Part shown: piece by piece, positions 1 through 7,379 of the stretch
Layout: every line of letters begins with the position of its first letter
Numbering within the stretch: the stretch's first letter is position 1
Assembly: GCA_022768185.1 (NCBI GenBank)
Contig: JALEMS010000027.1
Coordinates: 1-32,859, forward strand
DNA length: 32,859 nucleotides
Source: Clostridiales bacterium
GTDB lineage: Bacteria; Bacillota; Clostridia; Oscillospirales; Oscillospiraceae
Direction of reading: 5' to 3'
Position numbers and translations under genes: made by a program
Notes under the pieces: generated by a model
What the model saw: only the letters and a program-made list of their open reading frames with translations
What the model was told of the DNA's origin: nothing
The model's database searches: none

Positions 1-60
1 GCTGCGGTAAAGCAATCCCTTAGTCAGCTTCGCTGACAGCTCCCTTTACACAAGGGAGCC
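1..60. repeat. Two-hairpin intergenic repeat (dispersed-repeat type)
   Basis: Two adjacent hairpins are visible. The first pairs 23-28 with 32-37 around a 3-nt loop (GTCAGC-TTC-GCTGAC). The second pairs 39-46 with 52-59 around a 5-nt loop (GCTCCCTT/AAGGGAGC). From memory, this arrangement is a high-copy intergenic element in Faecalibacterium and related gut Clostridia. Only one copy is in this window, so the dispersed nature is recalled, not shown. The window starts inside or at the edge of it. Confidence 0.6.
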
Positions 61-91
61 CTGGGCGCTGCCGCGCCAGTGCGTAACATAA

Positions 92-125
92 AATCCGACC
101 TATGATTGCAACCATAGGTCGGATT
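92..125 (-). terminator. Intrinsic terminator of the MocR/PdxR-like regulator
   Basis: A perfect 13-bp stem pairs 92-104 with 113-125 around an 8-nt loop. Read on the minus strand it lies 35 nt past the regulator stop, and the stem end plus following bases read GGATTTTATG, a modest U tract. Confidence 0.7.
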
Positions 126-159
126 AACTGTTTTACGAACATCCCGCAAAAGACGGACG

Positions 160-1257
160 TTAGCCTTGTTCGGACAGCGCTTTCCGCATGCTTCTTCGCA
201 CCCGGTTGATATGCCGTTCAAAATCGCCGCTGGCGATCAGCTCGGTCAGCACGAACTGCTCAAAGGTGGGAACGGTGCATGAGTAAAAACCCAGCTTTTC
301 CTCAAACGGCTTTACAAGCCCTTTGGGCAGCACCATATAGCCGACACGAAGCGACGGAGAGATGGTTTTCGAAAACGTGTTGAGATAAATCACATTATCG
401 CAGTCAGAAAGCCCGAACAGCGTCTCGGCAGGCTTTGAGGACACGGAAAACTCGGAATCGTAGTCGGACTCAACAATGAAGCGGTCGGCCCTGTTTGCCC
501 AGCGGATATACTCATACCGCTTCGAGGCCGAGGCGGTAACGCCGCTCGGAAAGCTGCGGTAGGGCGTCGTATGCAAAACATCCGCCCTGCTGGCAGAAAG
601 CGCCGCGCCGTCAATCCCGTCGTCCGAAAGCGGCAGCAGCTCGTACCTCACGCCGGAGGCACGGTAGACCTGCTCGATCTTCTCGTAAGAAGGCGATTCG
701 ATGGCATAAACCCGGTCTCTGCCAAGCAGTCCGACAATCAGCCCGTACAGATATTCCGCACCGGAGCCGATGACGATCTGCTCCACGTCGACACGGATCC
801 CGCGGTTTCGTGCAAGATACTGCTTCAATGCGCTCCGCAGTTCGATACATCCGGAATTGGGTGATTTTTCGAGGATTGCACAATCGTAATTGGTGAGAAC
901 CCTTCGCATCGTTTTGCTCAGCAGTGAAACGGGGAAGTCCGGATTTTGTGCGGCGCGCACAGTGCGGCGGGAAGACAGCTGCGGCCCGGATCCGCCCGAC
1001 GAGGCCGCGAAGCCGTCTGTCGGACGAAAGATCACAAAATACCCGCTCCGCTCCCGTGCCTCTGCATAGCCCTCATCGCATAAAAGCGCGTAGGCGTGCT
1101 CGACCGTGATCGTGCTGACGCCGGCTTCCTCTGCAAGCAGCCTCTTTGACGGAAGCCGGCTGTGATATGCAAACGCTCCGCCGATGATATCGTCCCGTAG
1201 CTGCCTGTACAGCTGTAAATAAACGGGACGCATTTCCTTGTTGACCGCATAGTTCAT
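160..1257 (-). CDS. MocR/PdxR-type GntR-HTH/aminotransferase regulator, C-terminally short
   Basis: This 365-aa protein has an N-terminal GntR winged helix (about residues 10-75, with RLPSKRLLAEEAGVSTITVE) fused to a class I aminotransferase-like domain (about 100-365). The PLP-lysine motif NTFSKT is present, with K297 the expected Schiff-base lysine, so PLP binding is plausible. MocR proteins are normally about 450-480 aa. This one stops right after the helix RHINRVRRSMRK, so roughly 90 residues of the aminotransferase small domain are missing, and the two other minus-strand frames do not continue it. It is divergent from an ECF S component (ATG 1349), which fits PdxR-like control of a vitamin B6 transporter, but the ligand is inferred. 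The only SD candidate, AAGGAG, is about 15 nt upstream of the ATG, which is far. It could be a functional short form or a truncated gene. Confidence 0.8.
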   Translation of the reverse strand: MNYAVNKEMRPVYLQLYRQLRDDIIGGAFAYHSRLPSKRLLAEEAGVSTITVEHAYALLCDEGYAEARERSGYFVIFRPTDGFAASSGGSGPQLSSRRTVRAAQNPDFPVSLLSKTMRRVLTNYDCAILEKSPNSGCIELRSALKQYLARNRGIRVDVEQIVIGSGAEYLYGLIVGLLGRDRVYAIESPSYEKIEQVYRASGVRYELLPLSDDGIDGAALSASRADVLHTTPYRSFPSGVTASASKRYEYIRWANRADRFIVESDYDSEFSVSSKPAETLFGLSDCDNVIYLNTFSKTISPSLRVGYMVLPKGLVKPFEEKLGFYSCTVPTFEQFVLTELIASGDFERHINRVRRSMRKALSEQG

Positions 1258-1309
1258 CTGGTTATATTATTTTCTCCTTTTCTGGATATTTCATATTGTC
1301 AATTCATTG

Positions 1310-1315
1310 TATAAT
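1310..1315 (+). promoter_or_regulatory. -10 box of the ECF S-component gene in the divergent region
   Basis: A perfect TATAAT sits 34 nt upstream of the ATG at 1349 and before the SD. No good -35 lies 17 nt upstream (1287-1292 reads TATTTC), as expected for an activator-dependent promoter. The A/T-rich stretch 1258-1330 is the only shared control region with the regulator. The position of this -10 also argues against translation starting at the upstream ATG at 1307. Confidence 0.5.
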
Positions 1316-1348
1316 ATGATTATCAAAATTACAAGGAGGAACCTGAGC

Positions 1349-1885
1349 ATGCAGGAGAAAAACAGTAAAAGGAAAACGACGGTATGGCTGTGCACAACGG
1401 CGATGTTCATGGCCCTGAATGTGGCCATGAGCTCCTTCGGGGTACCGGTTCCGGGTGGTCATTTATATATGAACGATATCGTCATCTGCACGGCGGCGAT
1501 CCTGCTCGATCCGTTTGCGGCATTCATGGTCGGCGGCGTCGGTGCGTTTCTCGGCGATCTGTTCTTTTATCCGCTGCCGATGTTTGTGTCTCTGGTCACA
1601 CACGGGCTGCAGGCCGTTGTGATTTCCGTATTCTCGCACTACGTTCTGAAAAAGCACCCCGTGCTTTCCTCGGGGATTGGCGTGACCATCGGCGCAGTGA
1701 TTATGGTCGTGGGCTATTCCCTCGGCAGGGCCTTCATTTACAGCACGCCGGAATATGCGCTTTTGAAGCTGCCGTATCAGATCCTGCAGGCCGCGGTCGG
1801 CGCTGTGGCCGGAATGCTGCTGTGCTGGAAATGCAGGATCCATCAGCTGTTCAGCAACAGACTTTCCAAACGCTTTTCCTATTGA
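1349..1885 (+). CDS. ECF transporter S component, probably vitamin (pyridoxine-type) uptake
   Basis: This 178-aa integral membrane protein has about five to six hydrophobic segments. It has the S-component layout: a short charged N terminus, a first helix with ALNVAMSSFGVPVPGG, the conserved loop YMNDIVICTAAILLDPFAAF, then GGVGAFLGDLFFYP. Such proteins bind a vitamin and work with a separate EcfAA'T energizing module that is not in this window. The ATG at 1349 was chosen because AAGGAGG (1333-1339) stands 9 nt upstream. An upstream ATG at 1307 overlaps the -10 box. Head-to-head position with a PdxR/MocR-type regulator suggests a PdxU-like B6 transporter; another vitamin cannot be excluded. 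Confidence 0.8.
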   Translation: MQEKNSKRKTTVWLCTTAMFMALNVAMSSFGVPVPGGHLYMNDIVICTAAILLDPFAAFMVGGVGAFLGDLFFYPLPMFVSLVTHGLQAVVISVFSHYVLKKHPVLSSGIGVTIGAVIMVVGYSLGRAFIYSTPEYALLKLPYQILQAAVGAVAGMLLCWKCRIHQLFSNRLSKRFSY

Positions 1886-1917
1886 CAGCGCCGCGCCGTA
1901 TCTTCTCAAGCTGAAAG

Positions 1918-1945
1918 GGCCTGCCCCGCGTCTGCAGGGCAGGCC
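1918..1945 (+). terminator. Hairpin after the ECF S-component gene
   Basis: A 9-bp G+C-rich stem pairs GGCCTGCCC (1918-1926) with GGGCAGGCC (1937-1945) around a 10-nt loop, 32 nt past the stop. There is no U tract, so termination here is uncertain. Confidence 0.4.
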
Positions 1946-1967
1946 GGAATGTCCGGTATCTAAGCAC

Positions 1968-2029
1968 CGCAGAAAGCAGTTCCGCATCCGTGTGCCTGTA
2001 AGCACACGGATGCGGAACTGCTTTCTGCG
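1968..2029. repeat. Perfect 28-bp inverted repeat (long hairpin)
   Basis: Bases 1968-1995 are exactly complementary to 2002-2029, with a 6-nt loop (CTGTAA). The arms begin CGCAGAAAGC and end CTTTCTGCG. It lies in the 422-nt gap between the ECF gene and the deacetylase. The downstream flank is CTCCCCGTTTT, so a terminator role is possible but the T tract is displaced by 6 nt. The rest of the gap (2030-2290) is G+C-rich and holds no gene or motif that I recognise. Confidence 0.75.
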
Positions 2030-2307
2030 CTCCCCGTTTTCACATATACCCCGGCCGCACGCCGGCGCGCAACGACCGTATGCCTTGCCGCCTCGCCCGG
2101 CTCGGTCGCCTGCCTGCAGATGCCGGCATATCCGGCACATTTCGGGCCATCCTAAGACCGGGGCTGTGCACCGCCTTCGTCGTCATTACAGTCGAACACC
2201 GCGGAAAACGCCGGCAACATCTTCCCGCGCCCTCCCACAGCACGTCAGGCATATCCGCCCGGCCGGCCTCATAGGCTGTCTCAAAGCCACTTTTGGGAGG
2301 GGTCCAC

Positions 2308-3081
2308 TTGAAAAAGAAGCTTTCCTTTTCGTTTCTGCGTACACACCGGAAGCTGCTTGCCGGCGCAGCGTGCCTGCTGGCGGGCGCGATCTTATTCTTC
2401 TCGCTGGACGGCCCGGCAGCCGTACAGGCAGCCGCAGCAGAACGGAAGCTGCCCATCTACTGCGTACAGCGCGATAACAAATGCGTCTCGCTCACGTTTG
2501 ACGCGGCCTGGGGCAACGAGGATACGCAAATGCTGATCGACATTCTGGGCAAATACAACGTCAAGGCCACCTTTTTCGTCGTCGGCAACTGGGTCGACCG
2601 CTATCCCGAATCGGTCAAGGCGCTGTCCGACGCCGGTCATGAGGTGATGAACCATTCCGACGATCACGCGCACTTCTCCAAGCTGTCGGACGAGGAGATC
2701 GTGCGCAACGTCAATGCCTGCTGCGACAAGATTGAGGCCGTCACCGGCGTGCGCCCGACGCTGTTCCGCTGCCCCTACGGCGAGTATGACGACCACGTCA
2801 TCGAGGCGATCAACGGCATGGATATCCGTACCATTCAGTGGGACGTTGATTCCCTTGACTGGAAGGATTACGACGCACAAACCATCTTCAGCCGCGTGAA
2901 GGATAAGGTGCAGCCCGGCTCGATCGTCCTGTTCCACAACGCTGCGCTGCATACCCCCGAAGCGCTGCCGCAGATCATCGAATATCTGCTGGCTGAGGGC
3001 TATACGATCGTTCCCGTTTCCGAGCTGCTGCTCGACGGAAACTATACCATCGACCACACCGGCCGCCAGTGCCCGGCCTGA
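2308..3081 (+). CDS. PdaB-like polysaccharide deacetylase, membrane-anchored or secreted
   Basis: This 257-aa carbohydrate esterase family 4 protein removes N-acetyl groups from peptidoglycan or related glycans outside the membrane. A single N-terminal hydrophobic segment (about residues 12-35) acts as signal or anchor. The NodB motifs follow in order: TFDAAWGNE with D65, HSDDH (H116 and H120, metal ligands), RCPYGE (R154) and LFHN (H210). Motif 1 lacks the second Asp of classical TFDD and resembles the sporulation PdaB group (TFDxxWG). The start is TTG at 2308, 7 nt behind GGGAGG (2295-2300). A TTG 15 nt further upstream lies against that SD and is less likely. The gene stands alone between hairpin-rich spacers. 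PdaB identity is likely but not certain. Confidence 0.88.
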   Translation: MKKKLSFSFLRTHRKLLAGAACLLAGAILFFSLDGPAAVQAAAAERKLPIYCVQRDNKCVSLTFDAAWGNEDTQMLIDILGKYNVKATFFVVGNWVDRYPESVKALSDAGHEVMNHSDDHAHFSKLSDEEIVRNVNACCDKIEAVTGVRPTLFRCPYGEYDDHVIEAINGMDIRTIQWDVDSLDWKDYDAQTIFSRVKDKVQPGSIVLFHNAALHTPEALPQIIEYLLAEGYTIVPVSELLLDGNYTIDHTGRQCPA

Positions 3082-3204
3082 CCGGATTTTCCTGCGCCGT
3101 ATATGCTGTTTCGGCAAAAACTGTGCAGCCCGCTGTGTTTTTTTCCTCCGCTTTCCGCTTTTTCGTCATTCAGTCGATGGAAAATTTTGCAAACATGCCG
3201 TATT

Positions 3205-3222
3205 ATTACAAAAGTATTACAA
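3205..3222. promoter_or_regulatory. Direct repeat ATTACAA x2, 11-nt period, upstream of the LTA synthase gene
   Basis: ATTACAA occurs at 3205-3211 and 3216-3222, so the copies are one helical turn apart in the A/T-rich part of the spacer 3082-3342. This looks like a tandem protein-binding site, but no regulator is identified. No convincing -35/-10 pair was found beside it. Confidence 0.3.
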
Positions 3223-3254
3223 CTGCAAACGCTCATTGTTTACAGAGCCTTATC

Positions 3255-3285
3255 ATGCCGGCGGCGCGCTGCGCGCCGCCGGCAT
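3255..3285. repeat. 31-nt near-perfect G+C-rich palindrome
   Basis: Bases 3255-3269 are the reverse complement of 3271-3285, centred on T3270 (ATGCCGGCGGCGCGC arm). No T tract flanks it on either strand. A second 8-bp hairpin (3295-3302 with 3313-3320, CCCGCAGT/ACTGCGGG) follows and ends just before the start of the next gene. Together they could structure the 5' leader of the LTA synthase mRNA. Confidence 0.6.
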
Positions 3286-3342
3286 CCGCTTCCCCCCGCA
3301 GTCGGCGCGCCCACTGCGGGAGGCTACAAATGAGGTATCTTT

Positions 3343-5373
3343 ATGACGTCCGCGAATCCCACCTTCTCCGGACTTCCCATCCGGAAAAATCCATTTTTCT
3401 GCATCCCCGTCCTGGCCCTGCTTGACACACTCCTCATCGAACTGCTCAACCATAAGGCCTTCACCCTCGGTCTTTCTCCGTTTCTGTCCTTTGTCCGGCA
3501 GCATCCGCTGGCACTGCTGGTGGATTTTCTGCTTCTGATGCTCACGCTCATTCCGGCATTTTTCCTGCGCCGGCGTGCGTTCTGGTATACGCTTGTCTCC
3601 GCGCTGTGGCTGTCAGCCGGCGCGGCCAACGGCTTTATCCTGCTCAACCGCATGACGCCGTTTACCACGGCAGACCTGACGGTATTTGACGCAGGACTGG
3701 AAACGTTGCCGAATTACCTGTCCACCAATTACATCGTGCTGCTGGCGGTTTCCGTCGTGCTGGTGGCCGCCGGGCTGATTTGGCTGCTGCTGCGCGGGCC
3801 GCGCTGCAATACGCCGCGGAAGCAGCGCCTTGTGCAGGGCGTTGTGTCTCTGGCGGTTACGACGGCGCTGCTGTGCGGCGGGTGGACTGCCGCCTTCCGC
3901 ACCGAGCAGCTCTCCACCGTTTTCTCCAACCTCGCCTTTGCCTACCGGGATTACGGCTTTGCCTACTGCTTTCTGCAGACCTGGCTCAACAAGGGCATCC
4001 GCATGCCGGTCGGCTACAGCCAGGCCCATATGCAGCAGCTGCGCGCCCTGATCGGCAAGGGCTGTCCGCCAGAGCAGGCGCAGACCGACGTCAATGTCAT
4101 TTACGTGCAGCTGGAATCGTTTGTTGACCCTGCGCTCATCAGCGGCCTGCAGCTGAGCGGCGACCCGGCGCCCAACTGGCACCGCCTCAAGAGTGAATAC
4201 ACCACGGGTACGCTGACCGTTCCCGTGCTCGGCGCCGGCACGGCCAACACCGAGTTTGAAGTGCTCGCCGGCATGAGCACGCGCTTTTTCGGTCCCGGCG
4301 AATACGCCTACAAGCCCTGTATGCTGAAAAACACCGCCGAGTCCACGGCCTACGACCTGTCCGCCCTCGGCTATGCCACACACGCAGTGCACAACCACCG
4401 CGCCATGTTCTATTCGCGCAACATCGTGTATTCCAACCTTGGCTTTGAGGATTTCACGCCGCTGGAGCTGATGCCGAAGCTTCAGAAAACGCCGAACAAC
4501 TGGGCAAAGGACGAATACCTCACCACCTGCATCCTCGACGCGCTCGACAGCACCGAAGCGCAGCCAGATTTTGTCTTCACCGTAACCGTGCAGATGCACG
4601 GCAGCTACCCGGACGTGTACGTGCTTGACGACCCTGCGTTTCTCGTCACTGACCTGCCGGACAACCTGGATCCTGCGCAGACCGAATATTATGTAAACGA
4701 GCTTTCGGAAACCGACCGCTTCATCGGCGCGCTGACCGACGCGCTGGAAGCACGGGATGAGCGATGCATCGTCGTCTTCTACGGCGATCACCTTCCCGCA
4801 CTGAACCTGACGGCAGCGCAGATGCAGACCGGCAGCCTGTATGAAACCGAATACCTCATCTGGGACAACTTCGGCCTGCCGCAGGAAAACAGGCCGCTGA
4901 CGGCCTATCAGCTGTCAGCGGCTGCGCTGGAAAAGCTCGGCATCTCACAGGGTCTGCTCACCCGCTTTCATCAGACCTGCTCCAACAGCGAGACCTACCT
5001 GGCCGACCTGAGAGCCATCGAATACGATCTGCTCTATGGCCGCCGCTATCTCACCGACGGGGCCGATCTCTACGAGCCGACCGACATGAAACTGGGCATC
5101 CGGCTGCCGGAAATCACGCAGCTGCTGCGCAGCGAAAAATACACCTACGTCATGGGCAGCGGCTTCAACGGCTACTGTAAGGTTGCCGTTGACGGAGAGC
5201 CGGTCAGCACCAAATATATCGGCCCCAATATGCTCCGCGTCAAAAACAGCGCGCTCGGCGACGACTTTGAAGCGCTGTCGGTGCAGATCCTCGACAAGCA
5301 CAAGGAGCTGCTGGCCGAGGTGACAGGCGACCTCAGCCTTCCGGCTCCCGACACGGGCGCAGCCGCCCCCTGA
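3343..5373 (+). CDS. LtaS-family membrane sulfatase (lipoteichoic acid synthase-like)
   Basis: This 676-aa protein has four to five hydrophobic helices in the first 160 residues, followed by an extracellular alkaline-phosphatase/sulfatase domain. LtaS enzymes transfer glycerol phosphate from phosphatidylglycerol to a growing chain outside the membrane. Visible active-site elements are E258 in QLESF (metal), T300 in GAGTANTEFE (aligned with the LtaS catalytic threonine of GKTSDSEF) and D482-H483 in YGDHLP (metal). The last 100 residues are an extra tail of unknown role. The ATG at 3343 follows TGAGGT (3331-3336). An overlapping 31-codon frame from ATG 3330 has the stronger SD GGGAGG. A clean terminator follows. 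Family assignment is firm; substrate (LTA or another phosphoglycerol polymer) is inferred. Confidence 0.9.
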   Translation: MTSANPTFSGLPIRKNPFFCIPVLALLDTLLIELLNHKAFTLGLSPFLSFVRQHPLALLVDFLLLMLTLIPAFFLRRRAFWYTLVSALWLSAGAANGFILLNRMTPFTTADLTVFDAGLETLPNYLSTNYIVLLAVSVVLVAAGLIWLLLRGPRCNTPRKQRLVQGVVSLAVTTALLCGGWTAAFRTEQLSTVFSNLAFAYRDYGFAYCFLQTWLNKGIRMPVGYSQAHMQQLRALIGKGCPPEQAQTDVNVIYVQLESFVDPALISGLQLSGDPAPNWHRLKSEYTTGTLTVPVLGAGTANTEFEVLAGMSTRFFGPGEYAYKPCMLKNTAESTAYDLSALGYATHAVHNHRAMFYSRNIVYSNLGFEDFTPLELMPKLQKTPNNWAKDEYLTTCILDALDSTEAQPDFVFTVTVQMHGSYPDVYVLDDPAFLVTDLPDNLDPAQTEYYVNELSETDRFIGALTDALEARDERCIVVFYGDHLPALNLTAAQMQTGSLYETEYLIWDNFGLPQENRPLTAYQLSAAALEKLGISQGLLTRFHQTCSNSETYLADLRAIEYDLLYGRRYLTDGADLYEPTDMKLGIRLPEITQLLRSEKYTYVMGSGFNGYCKVAVDGEPVSTKYIGPNMLRVKNSALGDDFEALSVQILDKHKELLAEVTGDLSLPAPDTGAAAP

Positions 5374-5400
5374 TCCGGGCAAAACCGCCATGCAGAACGC

Positions 5401-5437
5401 GTCGCGGGAACGATTTCCGTTCCCGCGACACTTTTTA
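5401..5437 (+). terminator. Intrinsic terminator of the LtaS-like gene
   Basis: A perfect 12-bp stem pairs 5401-5412 with 5418-5429 around a 5-nt loop, followed by ACTTTTTA (five T at 5432-5436), 28 nt after the stop. Confidence 0.9.
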
Positions 5438-5543
5438 TCACCCGGCACACAGCAGCAGCCCGGCAAGCAAGCTTACCCTGTTTTGCGCTTTATACAACTC
5501 CCCAGCCGATTTATCCGGCTGCCTGATAAAAAATACGAAGTTG

Positions 5544-6095
5544 TCAACCCGCTATCCTGCGTGCAACACAGTCCATATGCCTATGATCTGTGCCGCAGCA
5601 TCCGCCCCATATCTGAAAGCTGCCCACCCTGCTCAGTTTCATCATTTCCTCTGCAAATTCTTCTGGGTCGGAGCCGTGCAAATCCACGGCCCCATCCAAT
5701 TCCGCATAGGATCGTGGGGAAGTATTGGCTTGAATTCCTCTGAATCGTTCTTTTACAAGCAGACAATCATTGAAAGGCTGCGATAAGACTTTTAACACCG
5801 TGCGCGGATGAACGCAATTCGTCATATAGCAAACGGGCTTATTTTGTGTACGCGCGTCGATATACGCAATGGCATCTGCAATGGTTGTTCCGTCTATCAA
5901 TTTGCCGTCCTGCCGGATGGTAAAACTGATAATATACGGTAAGCCTGTTTGATCTATCGCTTCAGCCAATCCTGCGGCTTCCGACAAAACGGGCATTATG
6001 CCCGCATACAGAAAATCCACATCGGCTTTTTGGAAAAGCTCCGCTGTCCATTTGTGAAAATCCAAAGCCTTTTGCTCTGTTAATGCTTCGCTCAC
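5544..6095 (-). pseudogene. N-terminally truncated homocysteine S-methyltransferase
   Basis: The open frame encodes 183 aa matching the C-terminal two thirds of the Pfam S-methyl_trans family (about 300 aa when complete). These enzymes move a methyl group to homocysteine using a zinc thiolate centre. The zinc ligands are still present: C in MTNCVHP and the pair in GGCCGTDHRHM. The motifs IISFTIRQDGKLIDGTT and RFRGIQANTSP are also family-typical. The frame opens at 6144 after a stop. The only start is a GTG at 6095 without a convincing SD, and the first 110-120 residues of the barrel are absent. This is therefore a decayed fragment rather than a working enzyme. It begins the A/T-richer island and faces away from the genes at 6231 onward. 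Confidence 0.75.
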
Positions 6096-6172
6096 GTTGT
6101 ATGCACTCCGGCTGCGGGTATTCAGTTGTCGAGGTGCAGTGAAACTTTACGCTTTCGCTGTTTTCGCTTTTA

Positions 6173-6181
6173 TGTTAGAAT
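6173..6181 (+). promoter_or_regulatory. Possible extended -10 promoter for the small-gene cluster
   Basis: TGTTAGAAT gives an extended -10 (TGn plus TAGAAT at 6176-6181). The -35 position (6153-6158, TTTCGC) is weak. It lies about 50 nt before the ATG at 6231 and is the only candidate seen in front of the small genes. Confidence 0.3.
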
Positions 6182-6230
6182 AATTTCAAAGAGGTTTACA
6201 TCAGGAAGTGATCTTTGCGGAGGTAGCTGC

Positions 6231-6419
6231 ATGGGTTCGGAATTGCAATCCTTTCATCTGAAAAACATCAAGAAGTTTTTGGATGTGGCGGCTGAGGAGG
6301 GCTCCAGCCCTCGCCGTCCCAAGGTGCTTTCCACCAACAGCACAGATGTATTGGAGGAGTATTTCAGCCATCAAGAATTGATCCGCGGTTCAGAGGAAAG
6401 GCGGCTGGTTCTCCGATGA
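6231..6419 (+). CDS. Small hypothetical protein, 62 aa
   Basis: This short protein begins MGSELQSFHLKNIKKFL and ends RGSEERRLVLR. It is charged, with no membrane segment and no motif that I recognise. The ATG at 6231 was chosen because CGGAGGT (6218-6224) lies 6 nt upstream. A longer reading from 6126 has no such site. A good SD supports translation, but the surroundings are full of broken genes, so it may be a remnant of a larger protein. Confidence 0.5.
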   Translation: MGSELQSFHLKNIKKFLDVAAEEGSSPRRPKVLSTNSTDVLEEYFSHQELIRGSEERRLVLR

Positions 6420-6462
6420 TGGGTATAGAGCGCTCCCAAATAACGGACATAAGGTGAGCAAC

Positions 6463-6681
6463 ATGAAAAAACTCTTGTTGATCATAGGTGTTGTGATCAT
6501 CATTGCTGGTGTTATAGCCTTGTTATTCTCCGCACTGCAGCGATTTGTATACTATCATTTGCTTGACGGAGAAGCAGCTATGTACATCAGATTGCACTGG
6601 AGAATGATCATTTCTCTTGTAATTGGAATTGTTCTCGTGGTGATCGGAGCAGCATCCCTCATCATTCGTACCAAAATGTAA
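6463..6681 (+). CDS. Small two-helix membrane protein, 72 aa
   Basis: Two hydrophobic stretches (about residues 3-25 and 48-68) are joined by a polar loop, and the protein ends IRTKM. The start is the ATG at 6463 with TAAGGTG (6450-6456) upstream. A GTG at 6454 lies inside that SD. The sequence is A/T-richer than the flanking chromosome. No family recognised; small predicted membrane proteins of this kind are common next to lipoprotein genes. Confidence 0.55.
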   Translation: MKKLLLIIGVVIIIAGVIALLFSALQRFVYYHLLDGEAAMYIRLHWRMIISLVIGIVLVVIGAASLIIRTKM

Positions 6682-6740
6682 GCTCAAACGTGGCGTAGTG
6701 ACCGCAAAACGACAGAGACTTTAATTAGGAGGAAATGATA

Positions 6741-7350
6741 ATGCGTTTTTTTGATTCGTTGAAACGGCAGGCGGAGTCCTCCATCAAGCGGGAGGCAACC
6801 AAAGCGGTAAAAGGTGCAGTAAACAGTGCCGTTCAATCGGTGGGCAAGGGCAAAATCGCAGCGAGAGCTTCGTCTTTTCTGCTCTGCCTGCCAATGTGAG
6901 CGAACTGCGTGCGCTTCAGAGGCATCTCTGGATTCTGCCTTCAAAACAACGGCGCTGACAATTCTGGCCCTGTGCCGCTATGAACAGGATCAGGCTGCTG
7001 CCCTTGAAATGCTGGATTTCCTCAAGGGCCCGGCAGAGGTCAGCAACTATGAAAAGCAATTCATCGGGGAACGGCTCAGAGTCAAGGAATATAAGGCCCG
7101 TTCCTTCCTGGCCGGAGCGACCCCGGAAAACAGCTACCAACCCACTACGCCATACACTATCACCGTCAGCGAAAATCCCTATTCCTTTGATGAGGAAAAC
7201 TGGACGACCCTGTATGTGACCAGCGGCGGTGCGGACAATCCCCGCCCCATCAAGCTGCGGAAAAAGCCCTCCACCGGCCAGTGGTTTCTCAACGAGATTC
7301 AATGCCTTGCCGACATCCGGGTTCCGGTGGCGGAAGATCCGTGGGCGTAA
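6741..7350 (+). pseudogene. Frameshifted hypothetical gene (DUF6935-like, tentative)
   Basis: A strong SD (AGGAGG, 6728-6733) precedes ATG 6741, which opens MRFFDSLKRQAESSIKRE and stops at 6899. The similarity then shifts frame twice. After the A-run 6852-6855 the sense frame moves to one reading SFVFSALPANVSELRAL, and near 6918-6921 it moves to the frame reading EASLDSAFKTTALTILALC up to the TAA at 7350. Both shifts are explained by single-base deletions (one A in the run, one G at CAG-GAG). Repaired, it would be about 200 aa, ending with KLRKKPSTGQWFLNEIQCL and ADIRVPVAEDPWA. I remember this as an uncharacterised clostridial family, perhaps DUF6935; function unknown. The 3' part alone is open from 6826 but lacks an SD. 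Confidence 0.65.
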
Positions 7351-7379
7351 CCCTATTTAAGCATGAAAGGATGATGGCG

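Noticed and set aside
1992..2477. Open frames on both strands through the hairpin spacer 1992-2477
   Set aside because: They run through the 28-bp palindrome or into the deacetylase gene, lack SD sites, and encode only Arg/Pro/Ala-rich sequence.
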